Below, piece after piece: positions 9,186-18,770 of a stretch of 64,000 nt of DNA. The DNA is from Paraburkholderia sp. PREW-6R (GTDB taxonomy: Bacteria; Pseudomonadota; Gammaproteobacteria; Burkholderiales; Burkholderiaceae). Made by a program: the position numbers and the translations under genes. The notes under the pieces were generated by a model. That model worked only from the letters and a program-made list of their open reading frames with translations, made no database searches and was not told the DNA's origin. Numbering within the stretch: the stretch's first letter is position 1; each line of letters starts with the position of its first letter. Location of the stretch: NCBI RefSeq assembly GCF_039621805.1, contig NZ_CP155073.1, forward strand, positions 1,302,001 through 1,366,000, read 5' to 3'.

Positions 9186-9974
9186 TTAGAACCACCCAAT
9201 CGCACGATAAACGTGAAACTGCGCGATTCCGATCAACTCATGCAGCGCGATTTCGGCGCTCTCGAAATTGTAGTAATGCGGTATCGCGCTCAGGCGCGCA
9301 CGCCGCACGTTCGAAACGAGCGGCTGTGGTTCGAGCCCGAAGCGGTGAAAATCGAGCAGCGCCCGCGGCATCTGATACGCGGAGGTGACGAGTATCAACG
9401 AATCGTAACGAGCGCGTCGCACGATGGCTGACACGTTGCGCGCGTTTTCGTAGGTCGTGAGGCTGCGGTTTTCCAGCACGATATCCGTGCGCGGAACCTG
9501 CTGGCGCAGCAGGTAAGGCAAGTAGGTGTCTGCCTCGGAGGCGCGGTGCTTCTGCGGGTTGCCACCGCTCACGATGACCTCGCAGGTAGCGGCAACGCGC
9601 CGGCATGCCGCGTAGTGTTGCGCGCTCACGTTGATCCGGGACAACACATCGTGCGGCGGCACGAGGACGTCATCGTCGTTGTAGTCGGTGCCGCCGCCTA
9701 GCACGATGATCGCCGTGCGGGATGCGTAGCTCACCGGCGTAGTGGATAAATCGTGCGGTTGTGCCATTTGGAGCAGGGGCGCCGTCAGCCAGCCGGCGCC
9801 GAGCAGCCAGAACACAGCCAGCATGCATAAGGTGAGCGGTCGGCGAGCGCCTTTACATAGCACGATTGCTGCAAAAAAAAGCACTAATAAAATGAATAGA
9901 ATCAATTTAAATGGGGTAACGTATGTCTTTCGGAACAATTCCTCGGGCCTGCTATCGCGCCGCAGCGGTTGCAT
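9186..9974 (-). CDS. YdcF/DUF218 family membrane-anchored protein
   Basis: 262 residues: two N-terminal transmembrane helices (about residues 21-41 and 48-65), then a soluble DUF218 domain with TAIIVLGGGTDYN, CEVIVSGGNPQ, VLENRSLTTYENARN and LVTSAYQMPRAL. These are the usual DUF218 (ElyC/SanA/YdcF) blocks: a Rossmann-like fold with a conserved Asn/Glu cleft, linked in E. coli to envelope and lipid-carrier homeostasis. The substrate is unknown. The domain probably faces the periplasm, as in ElyC. The start is the first ATG; a downstream start would remove the cytoplasmic N-tail only. Confidence 0.8.
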   Translation of the reverse strand: MQPLRRDSRPEELFRKTYVTPFKLILFILLVLFFAAIVLCKGARRPLTLCMLAVFWLLGAGWLTAPLLQMAQPHDLSTTPVSYASRTAIIVLGGGTDYNDDDVLVPPHDVLSRINVSAQHYAACRRVAATCEVIVSGGNPQKHRASEADTYLPYLLRQQVPRTDIVLENRSLTTYENARNVSAIVRRARYDSLILVTSAYQMPRALLDFHRFGLEPQPLVSNVRRARLSAIPHYYNFESAEIALHELIGIAQFHVYRAIGWF

Positions 9975-10170
9975 CGTCGGTCCGCGGACAGAACGCTATC
10001 ATGCCGTTCAGACGGGGGTTCCGAAAACAGACCAGGCAGCACCTGGCGGAACTCGGCTGATCAAGACGTAGCCAGCTTCCAGCCAAGGGCGGGTGCCGGG
10101 CGCGTCATTGGTGGCGCGATGACGTGTTGGGCATAGATGTGTCATAGCTGCACTTTAAGAAAGAAGTGAG

Positions 10171-10494
10171 ATGACCACGTATTCCAACGAAGCGGTACTT
10201 GAAGCGTTGCGGCGGGCGCAATATCGTCAGGTCCCATGGGCCAGAAGGCCGGGCGTTTTCCAATATCTTCGCGCGTTAGGCCTGATGGATACCGTTCGGC
10301 AGCGCACCGTCGCTCCGGCGCCGGGCTTTCATGCACCTGTCGACATTGCCGTGCTCACCGAGCGGGGCAGAGCCGAATTCGCGCGGCTTGCCCACGACGA
10401 GCGTCTGCTCAGCTGGACAGCGCAACGCATGAACGACTATGTCGTGACGCCCGCGGAAGCACGGCCCAGCGCGGTGCTCGAAGTCCGGACCTGA
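10171..10494 (+). CDS. Hypothetical protein, 107 aa
   Basis: A soluble small protein beginning MTTYSNEAVLEALRRAQYR, with a segment ALGLMDTVRQRTVAPAPGF followed by VAVLTERGR-like and LAHDERLL stretches. The arrangement of helix, beta-like turn and an (I/V)AVLTERGR motif recalls winged-helix wing regions, but this is only suggestive. A purine-rich AAGAAAGAAGTGAG precedes the ATG. It stands alone between a leftward YdcF gene and a leftward exported-protein gene. No named family recognised. Confidence 0.65.
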   Translation: MTTYSNEAVLEALRRAQYRQVPWARRPGVFQYLRALGLMDTVRQRTVAPAPGFHAPVDIAVLTERGRAEFARLAHDERLLSWTAQRMNDYVVTPAEARPSAVLEVRT

Positions 10495-10920
10495 ACCGGC
10501 GTTCGAGCTGACGCAGTCTTTCCGGCCGCCTTTGCGGCGGCTGGTGGAGAGCGCATTGCCACGCATCCTTAGATGCACAGTCGCTGGCAGCACGGACTGT
10601 TGCCGCCATTCTCTTTGGCCCTCCGCTCGCATTTCGTTTTCGCCAAGATTTCCTGCTGCCCGCGCGGCTCCCTTCTCTGCGGGTTTCAAATCACTGAGCA
10701 ACGTGTTTCTTGACGAGACCAAGGCTGCTGCGTCGCGCCTAAGGACGGCTCCTCGCTTCCGGCGTCGCGCCTCCTCGCGCCAAGTTACCAAAAAAAAAGC
10801 CCGTATCACGAGGATACGGGCGTACCGGAATTACTACTGCCACGCTGTGCTAATGGCATTAAATCAGACTGATTCAATTACTGGTGGTTCCCGGACATCG
10901 CGTCCCGATTACCTCCACCG
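10495..10920. other. Intergenic region containing a leftward terminator
   Basis: Apart from the terminator at 10790-10821, I see nothing supported here. Open frames on both strands are GC-driven and lack ribosome-binding sites. Confidence 0.5.
10790..10821 (-). terminator. Rho-independent terminator downstream of the gene at 10921-11175
   Basis: Perfect 9-bp stem GCCCGTATC / GATACGGGC with a 5-nt loop. The leftward transcript would end in a run of nine U (A9 on the plus strand at 10790-10798). Confidence 0.85.
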
Positions 10921-11175
10921 TCAACGCCGCCGACCCGGATCGCCGCGCGGCGGTTCCGGCCGCGTGCGCACATTGCTGGCGATATCGCCGCGCAGGTCGC
11001 CTCTTGGCGTAGGCGGCGTAAAGTCGCGGCCACGCGTTTCGCCTTGCTGCCATGCCTGAAGACTGGCCGTCCGTTCCGGGCGCCAGTTCCAGCCCTGTGG
11101 GCGTTCCTGCGCAAACGCTGGTGCGGCAATTGATGAAACAACAATGCCGCACAGAAGCAGTGACATTGGTTTCAT
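10921..11175 (-). CDS. Small exported Arg/Pro-rich protein, 84 aa
   Basis: The N-terminal signal peptide MKPMSLLLCGIVVSSIAAPA is followed by AFAQ, a probable Ala-X-Ala cleavage site. The mature part of about 60 residues is Arg/Pro/Gly/Trp-rich and probably disordered (QGWNWRPERTASLQAWQQ, then a PPRGD-like tail). GGGAG lies about 8 bp before the ATG. It is followed by a strong terminator. No family recognised; it is probably periplasmic. Confidence 0.65.
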   Translation of the reverse strand: MKPMSLLLCGIVVSSIAAPAFAQERPQGWNWRPERTASLQAWQQGETRGRDFTPPTPRGDLRGDIASNVRTRPEPPRGDPGRRR

Positions 11176-11471
11176 GCTGCGCTCCCGTCAAGCCCATCGA
11201 ATCAAGGCCTGTTTGCATACGAACAAGGTATGCCGAGTCGCGAAAGCGCGCTGTAAGTAATAGTAAATGGATGTTTCGCCTATAACTTTCACGCTCCCAC
11301 AAAGCGGACGCGGCGCGAACAGAAGCCAGGCGCGAGGGACGACCGCACTGGGCGCGCTTGGGGAGCGGTGCCCATATCAGGTGCGGCTGACGTCGAATAC
11401 GGTGCACGACGCGGTGCACTGTCGGGAAACGCGCCGGACGTACGCAGACGCCCGGCGGAGATTGAAACGGC

Positions 11472-11873
11472 TCAGGCCATCTTGACCGGGGCGCGCCACG
11501 ATTCCGGATTCGTCCAGAACGCGCCACGCAGGCGGTCGCGGCTCGGCGGTGCCGGCGGCTTTGCCGCAGTGGCGCCAATCCGGCCACGCAGCGAGATTTC
11601 GCGACCGCTGGTTCCGAGTCGCTTGACTATTTCGGCGAGCGTACCATCGGCTTGCCACTCGTCGAAGCGACGGCGGCAGGTCGGCGGTGAAGGATAACGG
11701 CCCGGCAGCTTGGACCAGCCTTCGCCAGTCGACAGCACCCAAAGCACAGCGTTGACGACCGCGCGCGCTTCCACACGTGGCCGACCGCGCCGTTCGCTCC
11801 GTGCAGGCTCCGCACAGAACAACGCCTCGACCAGCGCCCACTCGTTGTCTCTCAAATCGTCGAACAGCATCAT
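11472..11873 (-). CDS. Free-standing IS5/IS4-type transposase N-domain protein (PF13340-like), 133 aa
   Basis: Residues 1-90 match the DNA-binding N-terminal domain of IS5-family transposases (DLRDNEWALVEALF, then RRGRPRVEARAVVNAVLW, then GWSKLPGRYPSPPTCRRRF). The rest (about residues 91-133) is a short basic tail with no DDE catalytic domain, and no further transposase frame follows. A good ribosome-binding site (GAGGTG about 7 bp from the ATG) and an intact frame argue against simple decay. A paralogue with a different tail lies at 40381-40827. Either a remnant or a domesticated DNA-binding protein. Confidence 0.75.
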   Translation of the reverse strand: MMLFDDLRDNEWALVEALFCAEPARSERRGRPRVEARAVVNAVLWVLSTGEGWSKLPGRYPSPPTCRRRFDEWQADGTLAEIVKRLGTSGREISLRGRIGATAAKPPAPPSRDRLRGAFWTNPESWRAPVKMA

Positions 11874-12281
11874 GTTTCACCTCAGCGAAGCTAACTCCGG
11901 TGCGCTGCCCCGCGCCGCGCACTCTCCATGCACTCGATAGGCGAGTGCCACGGAGGGTCGGGCTTGTCACGGACTGCGGTGTAGCTGGAAATCCGTGGCG
12001 CCGACCCTTGCGAGCTTCTAAATGCAGGATGTGTGCCAGGCGATGTCCAACTGCCTGAAAGCCCCGTGACAGCGGGCCAGCGCGGGCGCTAGCTAGGGGC
12101 GTATAAGAATCCAAAAAACCCACCTCGCAAATCGGGACAATCACCAATCTTGTGCAATCAGGCCCGCGCAGCGTGCGTTTGCGCCTTATTGCTGCATTGC
12201 AGCGAGAGGCCGGAATGCGCTAACGAAGGTGCATTTCGGCCTACAATCTGCATCAAATAACGTGATTGATGAGGCTGATAA
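11874..12281. other. Divergent intergenic region upstream of the LysR gene
   Basis: No gene seen. A 13-bp palindrome GCTGCATTGCAGC (12191-12203) lies about 80 bp before the LysR start and could be an autoregulatory operator. A TACAAT hexamer at 12242-12247 could be its -10 box, but no good -35 accompanies it. Confidence 0.4.
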
Positions 12282-13184
12282 ATGAATGTGACGCTGCGTC
12301 AGCTAAGGGTTTTTATGGAGGTGGCCCGGTTGCAGAGCTTTAGCCGGGCAGGCGACGAAATCGGCCTGACGCAATCAGCTGTTAGCCGTTGCGTGCGTGA
12401 GCTGGAGGGCGAGATCGGGCTGAAGCTGATCGACCGTACGACGCGTGACGTGCAACTCACCGATGTCGGCGCCAATCTGGTGTCGAGCGTGTCGCGTCTG
12501 CTTACCGATCTGGACGATGCGCTGCGCGAAATCCGTGAGATCGGCGAACAGCGGCGCGGACGGGTGGTGGTCGCCGCCAGTCCCACCGTGGCGTGCCGGC
12601 TGATGCCGGGCGTGGTGGCCGCCTGCGGACGGCAATTCCCGTATATCACGATGGGCCTGCGCGACGACGTACAAAGCGACGTGGTGCGCAAGGTAAAGTC
12701 CGGCGAGGTGGATTTCGGCGTGATCATCGGTCCGTTCTCGGCGGACGATCTGCTGAACGAATCGCTGATGACCGACTCGTTCTGCGTCGTTTTGCGTGAC
12801 GATCACCCGCTCGCCAGACGCACTGAAATAGCGTGGACGGATCTGGACGGCCAACGCCTCGTGATGCTCGACTACGCGTCGGGCAGCCGTCCGATCATCG
12901 ACGCCGTCATGCAGGAATATGGCGTGAACGCGCCCGTGGTGCAGGAACTTGGGCATTCGGCGACGGTGTTCGGGCTGGTCGAGGCGGGCGTCGGTATGAG
13001 CGTGTTGCCGTGGCTCGCGCTGCCGTTGCCGGCGGGGGCGTCGCTGGTTGCGCGCCCGCTCGTGCCGCGTGCTGAGCGAACCGTGGAACTGGTGCGGCGG
13101 CGCGATCGCTCGCTGTCGCCGGCCGCCGAGGCCGTGTGGGGGCTGATCCGGCAATTGCCTGCCCGCGCCGAGGATCTCGATTGA
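12282..13184 (+). CDS. LysR-family transcriptional regulator
   Basis: 300 residues with the standard LysR layout: an N-terminal winged helix-turn-helix (VTLRQLRVFMEVARLQSFSR, then LTQSAVSRCVRELEGEIG) and a periplasmic-binding-like effector domain from about residue 90 (RGRVVVAASPTVACRLMP). It presumably controls its own gene and the aminotransferase gene 105 bp downstream on the same strand, but the effector is not deducible. The start follows the conserved N-terminus (MNVTLRQLRVF). Confidence 0.92.
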   Translation: MNVTLRQLRVFMEVARLQSFSRAGDEIGLTQSAVSRCVRELEGEIGLKLIDRTTRDVQLTDVGANLVSSVSRLLTDLDDALREIREIGEQRRGRVVVAASPTVACRLMPGVVAACGRQFPYITMGLRDDVQSDVVRKVKSGEVDFGVIIGPFSADDLLNESLMTDSFCVVLRDDHPLARRTEIAWTDLDGQRLVMLDYASGSRPIIDAVMQEYGVNAPVVQELGHSATVFGLVEAGVGMSVLPWLALPLPAGASLVARPLVPRAERTVELVRRRDRSLSPAAEAVWGLIRQLPARAEDLD

Positions 13185-13289
13185 CGAGGTGCGGCGTCCA
13201 GTTCGCAGCCCGAAACAGGATGGCACGCTAAACTGTCGCTCTTTTCGGGCTGCATTACTTGCCGCCCAATCCTTTGTCTGGAAGCCTCG

Positions 13290-14540
13290 ATGAGCGAATC
13301 GGATCACGCCGTGCCCTCGGCCCCCAATGCACGCGACGCAGTGCGCGCGTTGCGCCCTTCGCAAATCCGCGAAGTCGCCAATGCCGGTTTCGGCGTTGAA
13401 AACGTTCTGCCGTTCTGGTTCGGCGAGTCGGACCGCATCACGCCGGCGTTCATTCGCGACGCTGCGAGCGCTGCATTGACGGCCGGGAACACGTTTTACA
13501 CGCACAATCTGGGGATTGCGCCGCTGCGAGCGGCGCTGGCGGGCTACGTGAGCGAATTGCACGGGTCGACGTCGGCGGAGCACATTGCCGTGACCAGCGC
13601 GGGCGTCAATGCGTTGATGCTGGCTGCGCAGCTGGTGGTCGGAGCGGGCGACCGGGTCGTTGCCGTCACGCCGTTGTGGCCCAATCTCGTCGAAATTCCG
13701 AAGATACTTGGCGCGCATGTGGAAACGGTGGCGCTCGATTACGGCGAAAGCGGCTGGCAGCTGGACGTCGAGCGCCTGCTGGCGGCACTCACGCCTGACA
13801 CGCGCATGCTGTTGATCAATTCGCCGAACAACCCGACGGGCTGGGTCATGCCTCGCGATGACCAACGCACCGTGCTGGATCATTGCCGGCGGCACGGCAT
13901 CTGGATCGTCGCCGACGAAGTCTATGAGCGCCTCTATTACCCGCACGACAGTGCCGCTGGCGTGTCTGGCTCTGCCGCCGGCGCCACGAGCACGGATGCG
14001 CGCACGGCGCCGTCGTTCCTCGATCTGGCTTCACGCGACGAACGAGTGATTTGCGTGAATTCGTTTTCCAAAGCGTGGCTGATGACCGGCTGGCGGCTCG
14101 GCTGGCTCGTGGCGCCGGCGGCGCTCATGGACGATCTGGGCAAGCTGGTGGAGTACAACACGTCGTGCGCGCCGTCGTTCGTGCAGCAGGCGGGAATCGT
14201 CGCGGTCCAGCAGGGCGAGCGCTTCACGCAGGAACTGGTGCGCGACCTGCAGACGTCACGCGACCATCTGGTGCGGGCGCTCGCCACGGTGCCGGGCGTC
14301 GACGTGAAGGCGCCTCACGGCGCGATGTACCTGTTCTTTTCGATGCCGGGAGCGAACCGCAGCCTTGAATTATGCAAGTCAATGGTGCGCGAGGTAGGGC
14401 TTGGGATCGCGCCCGGCAGCGCCTTCGGTCCGCAGGGCGAGGGTTTCGTGCGCTGGTGTTATGCGTGTGACACGGCCCGGCTCGACATGGGTGTCGAGCG
14501 GCTGAGGCACTTTGTGGCCCGACACGGCGCGCCGCATTGA
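13290..14540 (+). CDS. PLP-dependent aminotransferase, class I/II
   Basis: 416-residue fold-type I aminotransferase. Visible motifs are THNLGIAPLRAALAGYV, INSPNNPTGWVM, IVADEVYERLYY and the PLP-lysine site NSFSKAWLMTGWRLGW, with the Schiff-base lysine at residue 261. The C-terminal arginine motif that binds the substrate carboxylate is in EGFVRWCYAC. Class members transfer amino groups between amino acids and 2-oxoacids; aspartate, aromatic and alanine-type activities cannot be separated from sequence alone. A segment of about 15 Ala/Gly/Ser-rich residues near 230-245 is an unusual loop. It may be co-expressed with the LysR gene. Confidence 0.9.
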   Translation: MSESDHAVPSAPNARDAVRALRPSQIREVANAGFGVENVLPFWFGESDRITPAFIRDAASAALTAGNTFYTHNLGIAPLRAALAGYVSELHGSTSAEHIAVTSAGVNALMLAAQLVVGAGDRVVAVTPLWPNLVEIPKILGAHVETVALDYGESGWQLDVERLLAALTPDTRMLLINSPNNPTGWVMPRDDQRTVLDHCRRHGIWIVADEVYERLYYPHDSAAGVSGSAAGATSTDARTAPSFLDLASRDERVICVNSFSKAWLMTGWRLGWLVAPAALMDDLGKLVEYNTSCAPSFVQQAGIVAVQQGERFTQELVRDLQTSRDHLVRALATVPGVDVKAPHGAMYLFFSMPGANRSLELCKSMVREVGLGIAPGSAFGPQGEGFVRWCYACDTARLDMGVERLRHFVARHGAPH

Positions 14541-14896
14541 GCGCAAATGTATTCTTCGTAGTCATTTTCCGTGCGGTATCCGCCCGATAATTGGCGGCGG
14601 GTCGCGATAACGGTGGTGGGCCGGCGGGAATGCAGCCGGAGCGGGCACGGGCGGGAAAATGCGCGGGGATTTCGCCTTTACGCACTGATTGTTTTTGCGT
14701 AATATGGCGCTCAGTCACGCGACTCCTTTCAGGAATATCGCTGCTCCGTCCGGCTGGGTTTGGCTCGATTGCCTGTTTCGCCGCCCCCCGGTGCGTGCTC
14801 CCATCAATATGACCGATCAAAATCGGGCGAGCGCGTCTTCTGTTCCACATCGTCTGTTTGATCCGGTTCTTTGACCACAGGGTCTGACCTAGCTGC
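14541..14896. other. Intergenic region upstream of scpB
   Basis: No supported gene. Contains the presumed promoter region of scpB; I did not find a convincing -35/-10 pair or terminator. Confidence 0.4.
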
Positions 14897-15838
14897 ATGA
14901 ATACCCAAGAGGCGAAGATCGTCCTCGAGACTGCCTTGATCTGCGCGCAGGAGCCGTTAAAGCTCGGCGAGTTGCGCAAGCTCTTTGCCGACAGTGTGTC
15001 GGCGGACACCGTTAGGACGTTGCTCGAAGACCTTCGGCAGGACTGGTCGGGGCGCGGTGTGGAGCTGGTCGGGCTGGCGTCGGGCTGGCGATTTCAAAGC
15101 AAGCCCGCAATGCGCTCGTATCTGGACCGCTTGCATCCTGAGAAACCGCCGAAATATTCGCGCGCGGTGCTCGAAACGCTCGCGATCATCGCTTACCGGC
15201 AACCGGTCACGCGTGGAGATATCGAAGAAATTCGCGGCGTCACGGTGAACACCCAGGTCGTCAAGCAACTCGAGGACCGTGGCTGGATCGAAGTGATCGG
15301 CCATCGCGATGTGCCCGGCCGTCCGGCGCTGTATGCGACCACGCGCCAGTTTCTCGATGACCTCGGCTTGCGCGCACTCGACGAGCTGCCGCCGCTAGCG
15401 GATCCCACGGCGCAGTTGAACGCGGATCTGCTCGGTCAGCATGCAATCGAGTTTTCCGATGCGGAAGTCGCGCAGGGCGTCGTTCCGGGCGATAGCGTTG
15501 TGCCCGTCGAGGCACCAGAAGGCGCTGGTGCTTCGCTCGATGCGCCCGGCAACGTCGAGCCCGGCGGTGCGGCGGCTGAAGAGACAGCGGAAGCAGCAGA
15601 AACAGGGGCGAACGATGCATGGCAAGCCAGCGTCGACGAGCCCGCACAGAATGAAGATCCGGTCTCCCAGGCCGATCCGGCAACACCCGCGCACGACTCG
15701 GACGCGCTCCACGACACGGAGCATGCCGCCGAGCCGAACCCGACCACGGCGGCGCACGGCGATCACGAAGATCGTCGCGATGCCGCACAGGACGCAGGCG
15801 TTCTGACCGACGACGAACCCGAGTCGCGCAGCGCCTGA
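14897..15838 (+). CDS. scpB: Segregation and condensation protein ScpB
   Basis: ScpB is the winged-helix kleisin-associated partner of ScpA in the SMC-ScpAB chromosome-organising complex. Residues 1 to about 180 contain the two winged-helix domains, with the hallmark block [19 protein letters not shown], then [20 protein letters not shown] and GRPALYATT. The C-terminal part, about residues 185-313, is a low-complexity acidic Ala/Glu/Asp/Pro tail common in Burkholderiaceae but absent from short ScpB proteins. It lies 58 bp upstream of rluB on the same strand, a frequent pairing. Confidence 0.93.
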   Translation: MNTQEAKIVLETALICAQEPLKLGELRKLFADSVSADTVRTLLEDLRQDWSGRGVELVGLASGWRFQSKPAMRSYLDRLHPEKPPKYSRAVLETLAIIAYRQPVTRGDIEEIRGVTVNTQVVKQLEDRGWIEVIGHRDVPGRPALYATTRQFLDDLGLRALDELPPLADPTAQLNADLLGQHAIEFSDAEVAQGVVPGDSVVPVEAPEGAGASLDAPGNVEPGGAAAEETAEAAETGANDAWQASVDEPAQNEDPVSQADPATPAHDSDALHDTEHAAEPNPTTAAHGDHEDRRDAAQDAGVLTDDEPESRSA

Positions 15839-15896
15839 CGTAACTTTTTTGCCGCGTCCGCAAGGGGCGCGCGCGAGCTGACATTTTGAGGTTGTT

Positions 15897-17744
15897 TTGA
15901 CACATACCCACGACACCGATTCGTCCGAATCCGAGCGCGCCGTGCCATCGGCGCGCGCCGACGAGACGCGCACGACGCAAGCATCGGCAGGCGAAAGCGA
16001 GCGCCCGGCGCAGACCACGGAAGCAGACGGCGAAGATCGTCCGCGCCGCGGCCTGCGTCGCGGGCCGCGCAGCCTGATCGCGCGTCGCCGCGCGGGAGCG
16101 AAGACGAAGAGCGCCGAAGGCGCGCCGGCGCAGGCCGCGCCGGTCGTCACCGAAGCTCCGCCGGACGGCGAAGTCGTGGCGCAGGTGCGGATGCCACGCA
16201 AGGAACCGGGCACGAAGGGTCAAGGGTCGCGCCGTAACGCGAACGCGCGGCGCGAAGGCCGCGATGGACGTGAAGGGCAACGTGAAGGCCAGCGCGAAGG
16301 CGGTCGTCAGCCACGCGAAGGCGGTCAGCGTCAGAATCGCCGTGGCGGCGAGGCGCCGGTTGCAGCGGGCGAAGCGGCGCAGGATGACCTGTTCTCGTAC
16401 GTCACGTCGCCCGCGTTCGACGCGGACAACAGCGCCAACGGCGGCGTGCGTGCTCCCATGTTGCGGCGGGGCAAACCGGCAGCGCCGAAGCGCGTGCTCT
16501 CGGCCGACGACGACGCGCCGAAGCTCCACAAAGTACTGGCCGAAGCCGGCATGGGCTCGCGCCGCGACATGGAAGAACTGATCGTCGCCGGCCGCGTATC
16601 GGTGAATGGCGAACCGGCGCACATCGGTCAGCGGATCATGCCGACCGACCAGGTTCGCATCAACGGCAAACCGGTCAAGCGGAAGCTGGCCAACAAGCCG
16701 CCGCGCGTGCTGCTGTATCACAAGCCGACCGGCGAGATCGTCAGTCATGCCGATCCGGAAGGCCGTCCTTCCGTTTTCGACAAGCTGCCGCCGATGAAAA
16801 CCGCCAAGTGGCTCGCAGTCGGCCGCCTCGACTTCAACACGGAAGGTCTGCTGATGCTGACCACGTCGGGCGACCTGGCGAACCGTTTCATGCATCCGCG
16901 TTACAGCGTCGAGCGTGAATATGCGGTCCGCGTGGTGGGCGAACTGGCTGAAGGCATGCGTCAGAAGCTGCTGAACGGCGTCGAGCTCGATGATGGCCCT
17001 GCCAATTTCCTGCGGATTCGTGACGGCGGCGGCGAGGGCACCAACCATTGGTATCACGTCGCGCTCGCCGAAGGGCGTAACCGCGAAGTGCGTCGCATGT
17101 TCGAAGCAGCGGGACTGATGGTCAGCCGGCTGATCCGCACGCGTCACGGCCCGATCTCGTTGCCGAAAGGCCTGAAACGCGGCCGCTGGGAAGAGCTCGA
17201 AGACAATCAGGTCCGGGCGCTGATGGCATCGGTCGGGCTGAAAGCGCCGACCGAAGAGCGCGGCGGCCGCAGCGCGGCGCCGGAGCGCAAACAGCCGGAC
17301 CCGATGCAGACGTCGATGGGCTTCATCAATCGTGAACCGGTGCTGATGTCGCACGGCCGTTTCGATCAGCAGCCCACCCGCGGCCAAGGCCGGCGTGGCG
17401 CGGCGGGCGGCGGTTTTGGCGGCGGTGCGGGCGCAGGCTTCGGCGGCGGCTATGGTAATCGCGGCGGCGGTCGCAGCGCCGGCGGATTCGGCGGCGGCAT
17501 GGGCGGCGGCGCGGGTGGTCCGCGAGGCGGCCGTGGCGACGTGGACGGCAATCGCGCGCCGTCGGGCAATCGGCCGGCCGGCGGTAAGCGGGCAGCCGGC
17601 AACGGTGCCGCTGCGGGTAATGGCGCGAATCGCGGGCCGGCCGGCAATCGTGGCGGAAACGGTAACCGTGCCGGCGGCAACGGCAACGCAGGCGGCGCCA
17701 ATCGCGGCACCGGCGCTCCGCGCGGGCGCACGCGAGGCCGCTGA
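15897..17744 (+). CDS. rluB: 23S rRNA pseudouridine2605 synthase RluB with long low-complexity extensions
   Basis: The core, about residues 205-455, carries an S4 RNA-binding domain ([20 protein letters not shown]) and the RsuA/RluB catalytic domain with [15 protein letters not shown], the catalytic Asp being residue 312. It isomerises a uridine in 23S rRNA helix 89. About 200 residues of Arg/Glu/Gln-rich sequence precede the core and a Gly/Asn/Arg-rich tail of about 120 residues follows, making 615 residues against about 290 in E. coli. I use a TTG start at 15897, with GAGG upstream, because the frame is rich in the same composition up to that point; a downstream start remains possible. Confidence 0.88.
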   Translation: MTHTHDTDSSESERAVPSARADETRTTQASAGESERPAQTTEADGEDRPRRGLRRGPRSLIARRRAGAKTKSAEGAPAQAAPVVTEAPPDGEVVAQVRMPRKEPGTKGQGSRRNANARREGRDGREGQREGQREGGRQPREGGQRQNRRGGEAPVAAGEAAQDDLFSYVTSPAFDADNSANGGVRAPMLRRGKPAAPKRVLSADDDAPKLHKVLAEAGMGSRRDMEELIVAGRVSVNGEPAHIGQRIMPTDQVRINGKPVKRKLANKPPRVLLYHKPTGEIVSHADPEGRPSVFDKLPPMKTAKWLAVGRLDFNTEGLLMLTTSGDLANRFMHPRYSVEREYAVRVVGELAEGMRQKLLNGVELDDGPANFLRIRDGGGEGTNHWYHVALAEGRNREVRRMFEAAGLMVSRLIRTRHGPISLPKGLKRGRWEELEDNQVRALMASVGLKAPTEERGGRSAAPERKQPDPMQTSMGFINREPVLMSHGRFDQQPTRGQGRRGAAGGGFGGGAGAGFGGGYGNRGGGRSAGGFGGGMGGGAGGPRGGRGDVDGNRAPSGNRPAGGKRAAGNGAAAGNGANRGPAGNRGGNGNRAGGNGNAGGANRGTGAPRGRTRGR

Positions 17745-18069
17745 GGTCGCGCCCGCAAGGGCGTGCTAACGGGTGGCACGGATTCAAAGCTGGCAACGGC
17801 TCGCGGATTACCTTCTGGTGCTCCGGGCGAGCCGTTTATCGTTTCTATGATGTCCCAAGCTTGGGCGATAAACTGTTGCATGGATTGCGAAGCACGCAGT
17901 GCCGACTGTGATTGTCATACGCACGCCGGCGGTAAGAGTGAGCGCGGTGCGTACCGCAGGCTCCGTAATGCGGTGAGCGCCGCGTTGCAACAGGTGCGCG
18001 GTGTCGCCATATAGGCTGCAGATCGCGGTGAAAACGGGCCGGGACGGGCTTGGGGCGGGCGTCTGCGGT

Positions 18070-18098
18070 TTGCGTTTAGCCCGAAAAATGGCTACAAT
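18070..18098 (+). promoter_or_regulatory. Sigma-70 promoter of the rimP-nusA-infB operon
   Basis: TTGCGT (-35) and TACAAT (-10) separated by 17 bp; the transcript would start near 18105, giving a leader of about 200 nt before the rimP GTG. Confidence 0.65.
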
Positions 18099-18162
18099 CG
18101 CGGAGTCGCTGGGCGTGCGGCTTTTCAAGTGCGGCTCAGGTGCGACCACCGGTAATAAGATG

Positions 18163-18187
18163 ATGGGCGTTTAGCCCATTTTTTTTT
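18163..18187 (+). terminator. Leader terminator / attenuator before rimP
   Basis: ATGGGC-GTTTA-GCCCAT hairpin followed directly by nine T. It sits about 60 bp after the predicted transcription start and 125 bp before rimP, so it would stop most leader transcripts unless antitermination or competing structure intervenes. Confidence 0.7.
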
Positions 18188-18311
18188 GCCGCTCAGTTTA
18201 AGTGGTTCGGCATCTCGGGTAGCACGAACGTGCGCCGGCTCAGGCGCGGCCCGCATTGGTTGTTTGCAGAACAGGCGGCAGGCTCGCTGCGCGAACATCT
18301 AAGAGGGCATT

Positions 18312-18770
18312 GTGCAACTGACGGAACTGATTGAAACCACGGTCGCGGGGCTCGGCTACGAGCTCGTCGATCTCGAGCGTACCGGGCGCGGCATGTTGTG
18401 CGTCTATATCGACCAGCCGGCCGGCATCGGGATCGAAGACTGCGAGAAAGTCACGCGTCAGCTCCAGCACGTTCTAACGGTCGAAAATATCGATTACGAG
18501 CGGCTCGAAGTGTCGTCGCCGGGTCTCGACCGCCCGCTGAAAAAACTGGCGGATTTCGAACGCTTCGCAGGCAGCGAAGTGGTAATCACATTGAAAAAGC
18601 CATTGGACGGACGTAAATCGTACCGGGGCATTCTGCATGCTCCGCAAGGCGAAACGATCGGTCTGGAATTTGAAGGGAAGGAAGGCGCCGCGATGCTCGA
18701 TTTCACGCTCGCGGACATGGACAAAGCACGCCTCGTTCCGAAAGTTGACTTTAGGAGCCGCAAACAATGA
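18312..18770 (+). CDS. rimP: Ribosome maturation factor RimP
   Basis: A 152-residue protein needed for 30S subunit maturation. Typical motifs are the N-terminal [20 protein letters not shown] (GTG start, preceded by AAGAGGG), [20 protein letters not shown], and [20 protein letters not shown]. It has the two-domain RimP layout (alpha/beta plus SH3-like). Its stop overlaps the nusA start in an ATGA, which implies coupled translation. It is the first gene after the leader attenuator. Confidence 0.95.
   Translation: MQLTELIETTVAGLGYELVDLERTGRGMLCVYIDQPAGIGIEDCEKVTRQLQHVLTVENIDYERLEVSSPGLDRPLKKLADFERFAGSEVVITLKKPLDGRKSYRGILHAPQGETIGLEFEGKEGAAMLDFTLADMDKARLVPKVDFRSRKQ

Larger units (their letters stand above)
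17745..18311. other. Long leader/intergenic region upstream of rimP-nusA-infB
   Basis: 567 bp with no protein gene. I looked for the metY (initiator tRNA) gene that precedes this operon in E. coli and do not see it. The region holds a good sigma-70 promoter (18070-18098) and a terminator-like hairpin with nine T (18163-18187), annotated separately. Confidence 0.6.

Noticed and set aside
11176..12281. Intact IS5-family element around the transposase-like gene
   Set aside because: No catalytic domain and no terminal inverted repeats or target duplication noticed.
12375..13946. 523-residue open frame opposite the LysR and aminotransferase genes
   Set aside because: Covers two unrelated real genes and is Arg/His-rich, as expected for a GC-driven frame.
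15261..17387. 708-residue open frame opposite scpB/rluB
   Set aside because: Spans two well-supported genes on the other strand and has shadow-like composition.
17745..18311. metY initiator tRNA gene upstream of rimP, as in E. coli
   Set aside because: No cloverleaf-compatible sequence or CGCGGGG...ACCA ends found.
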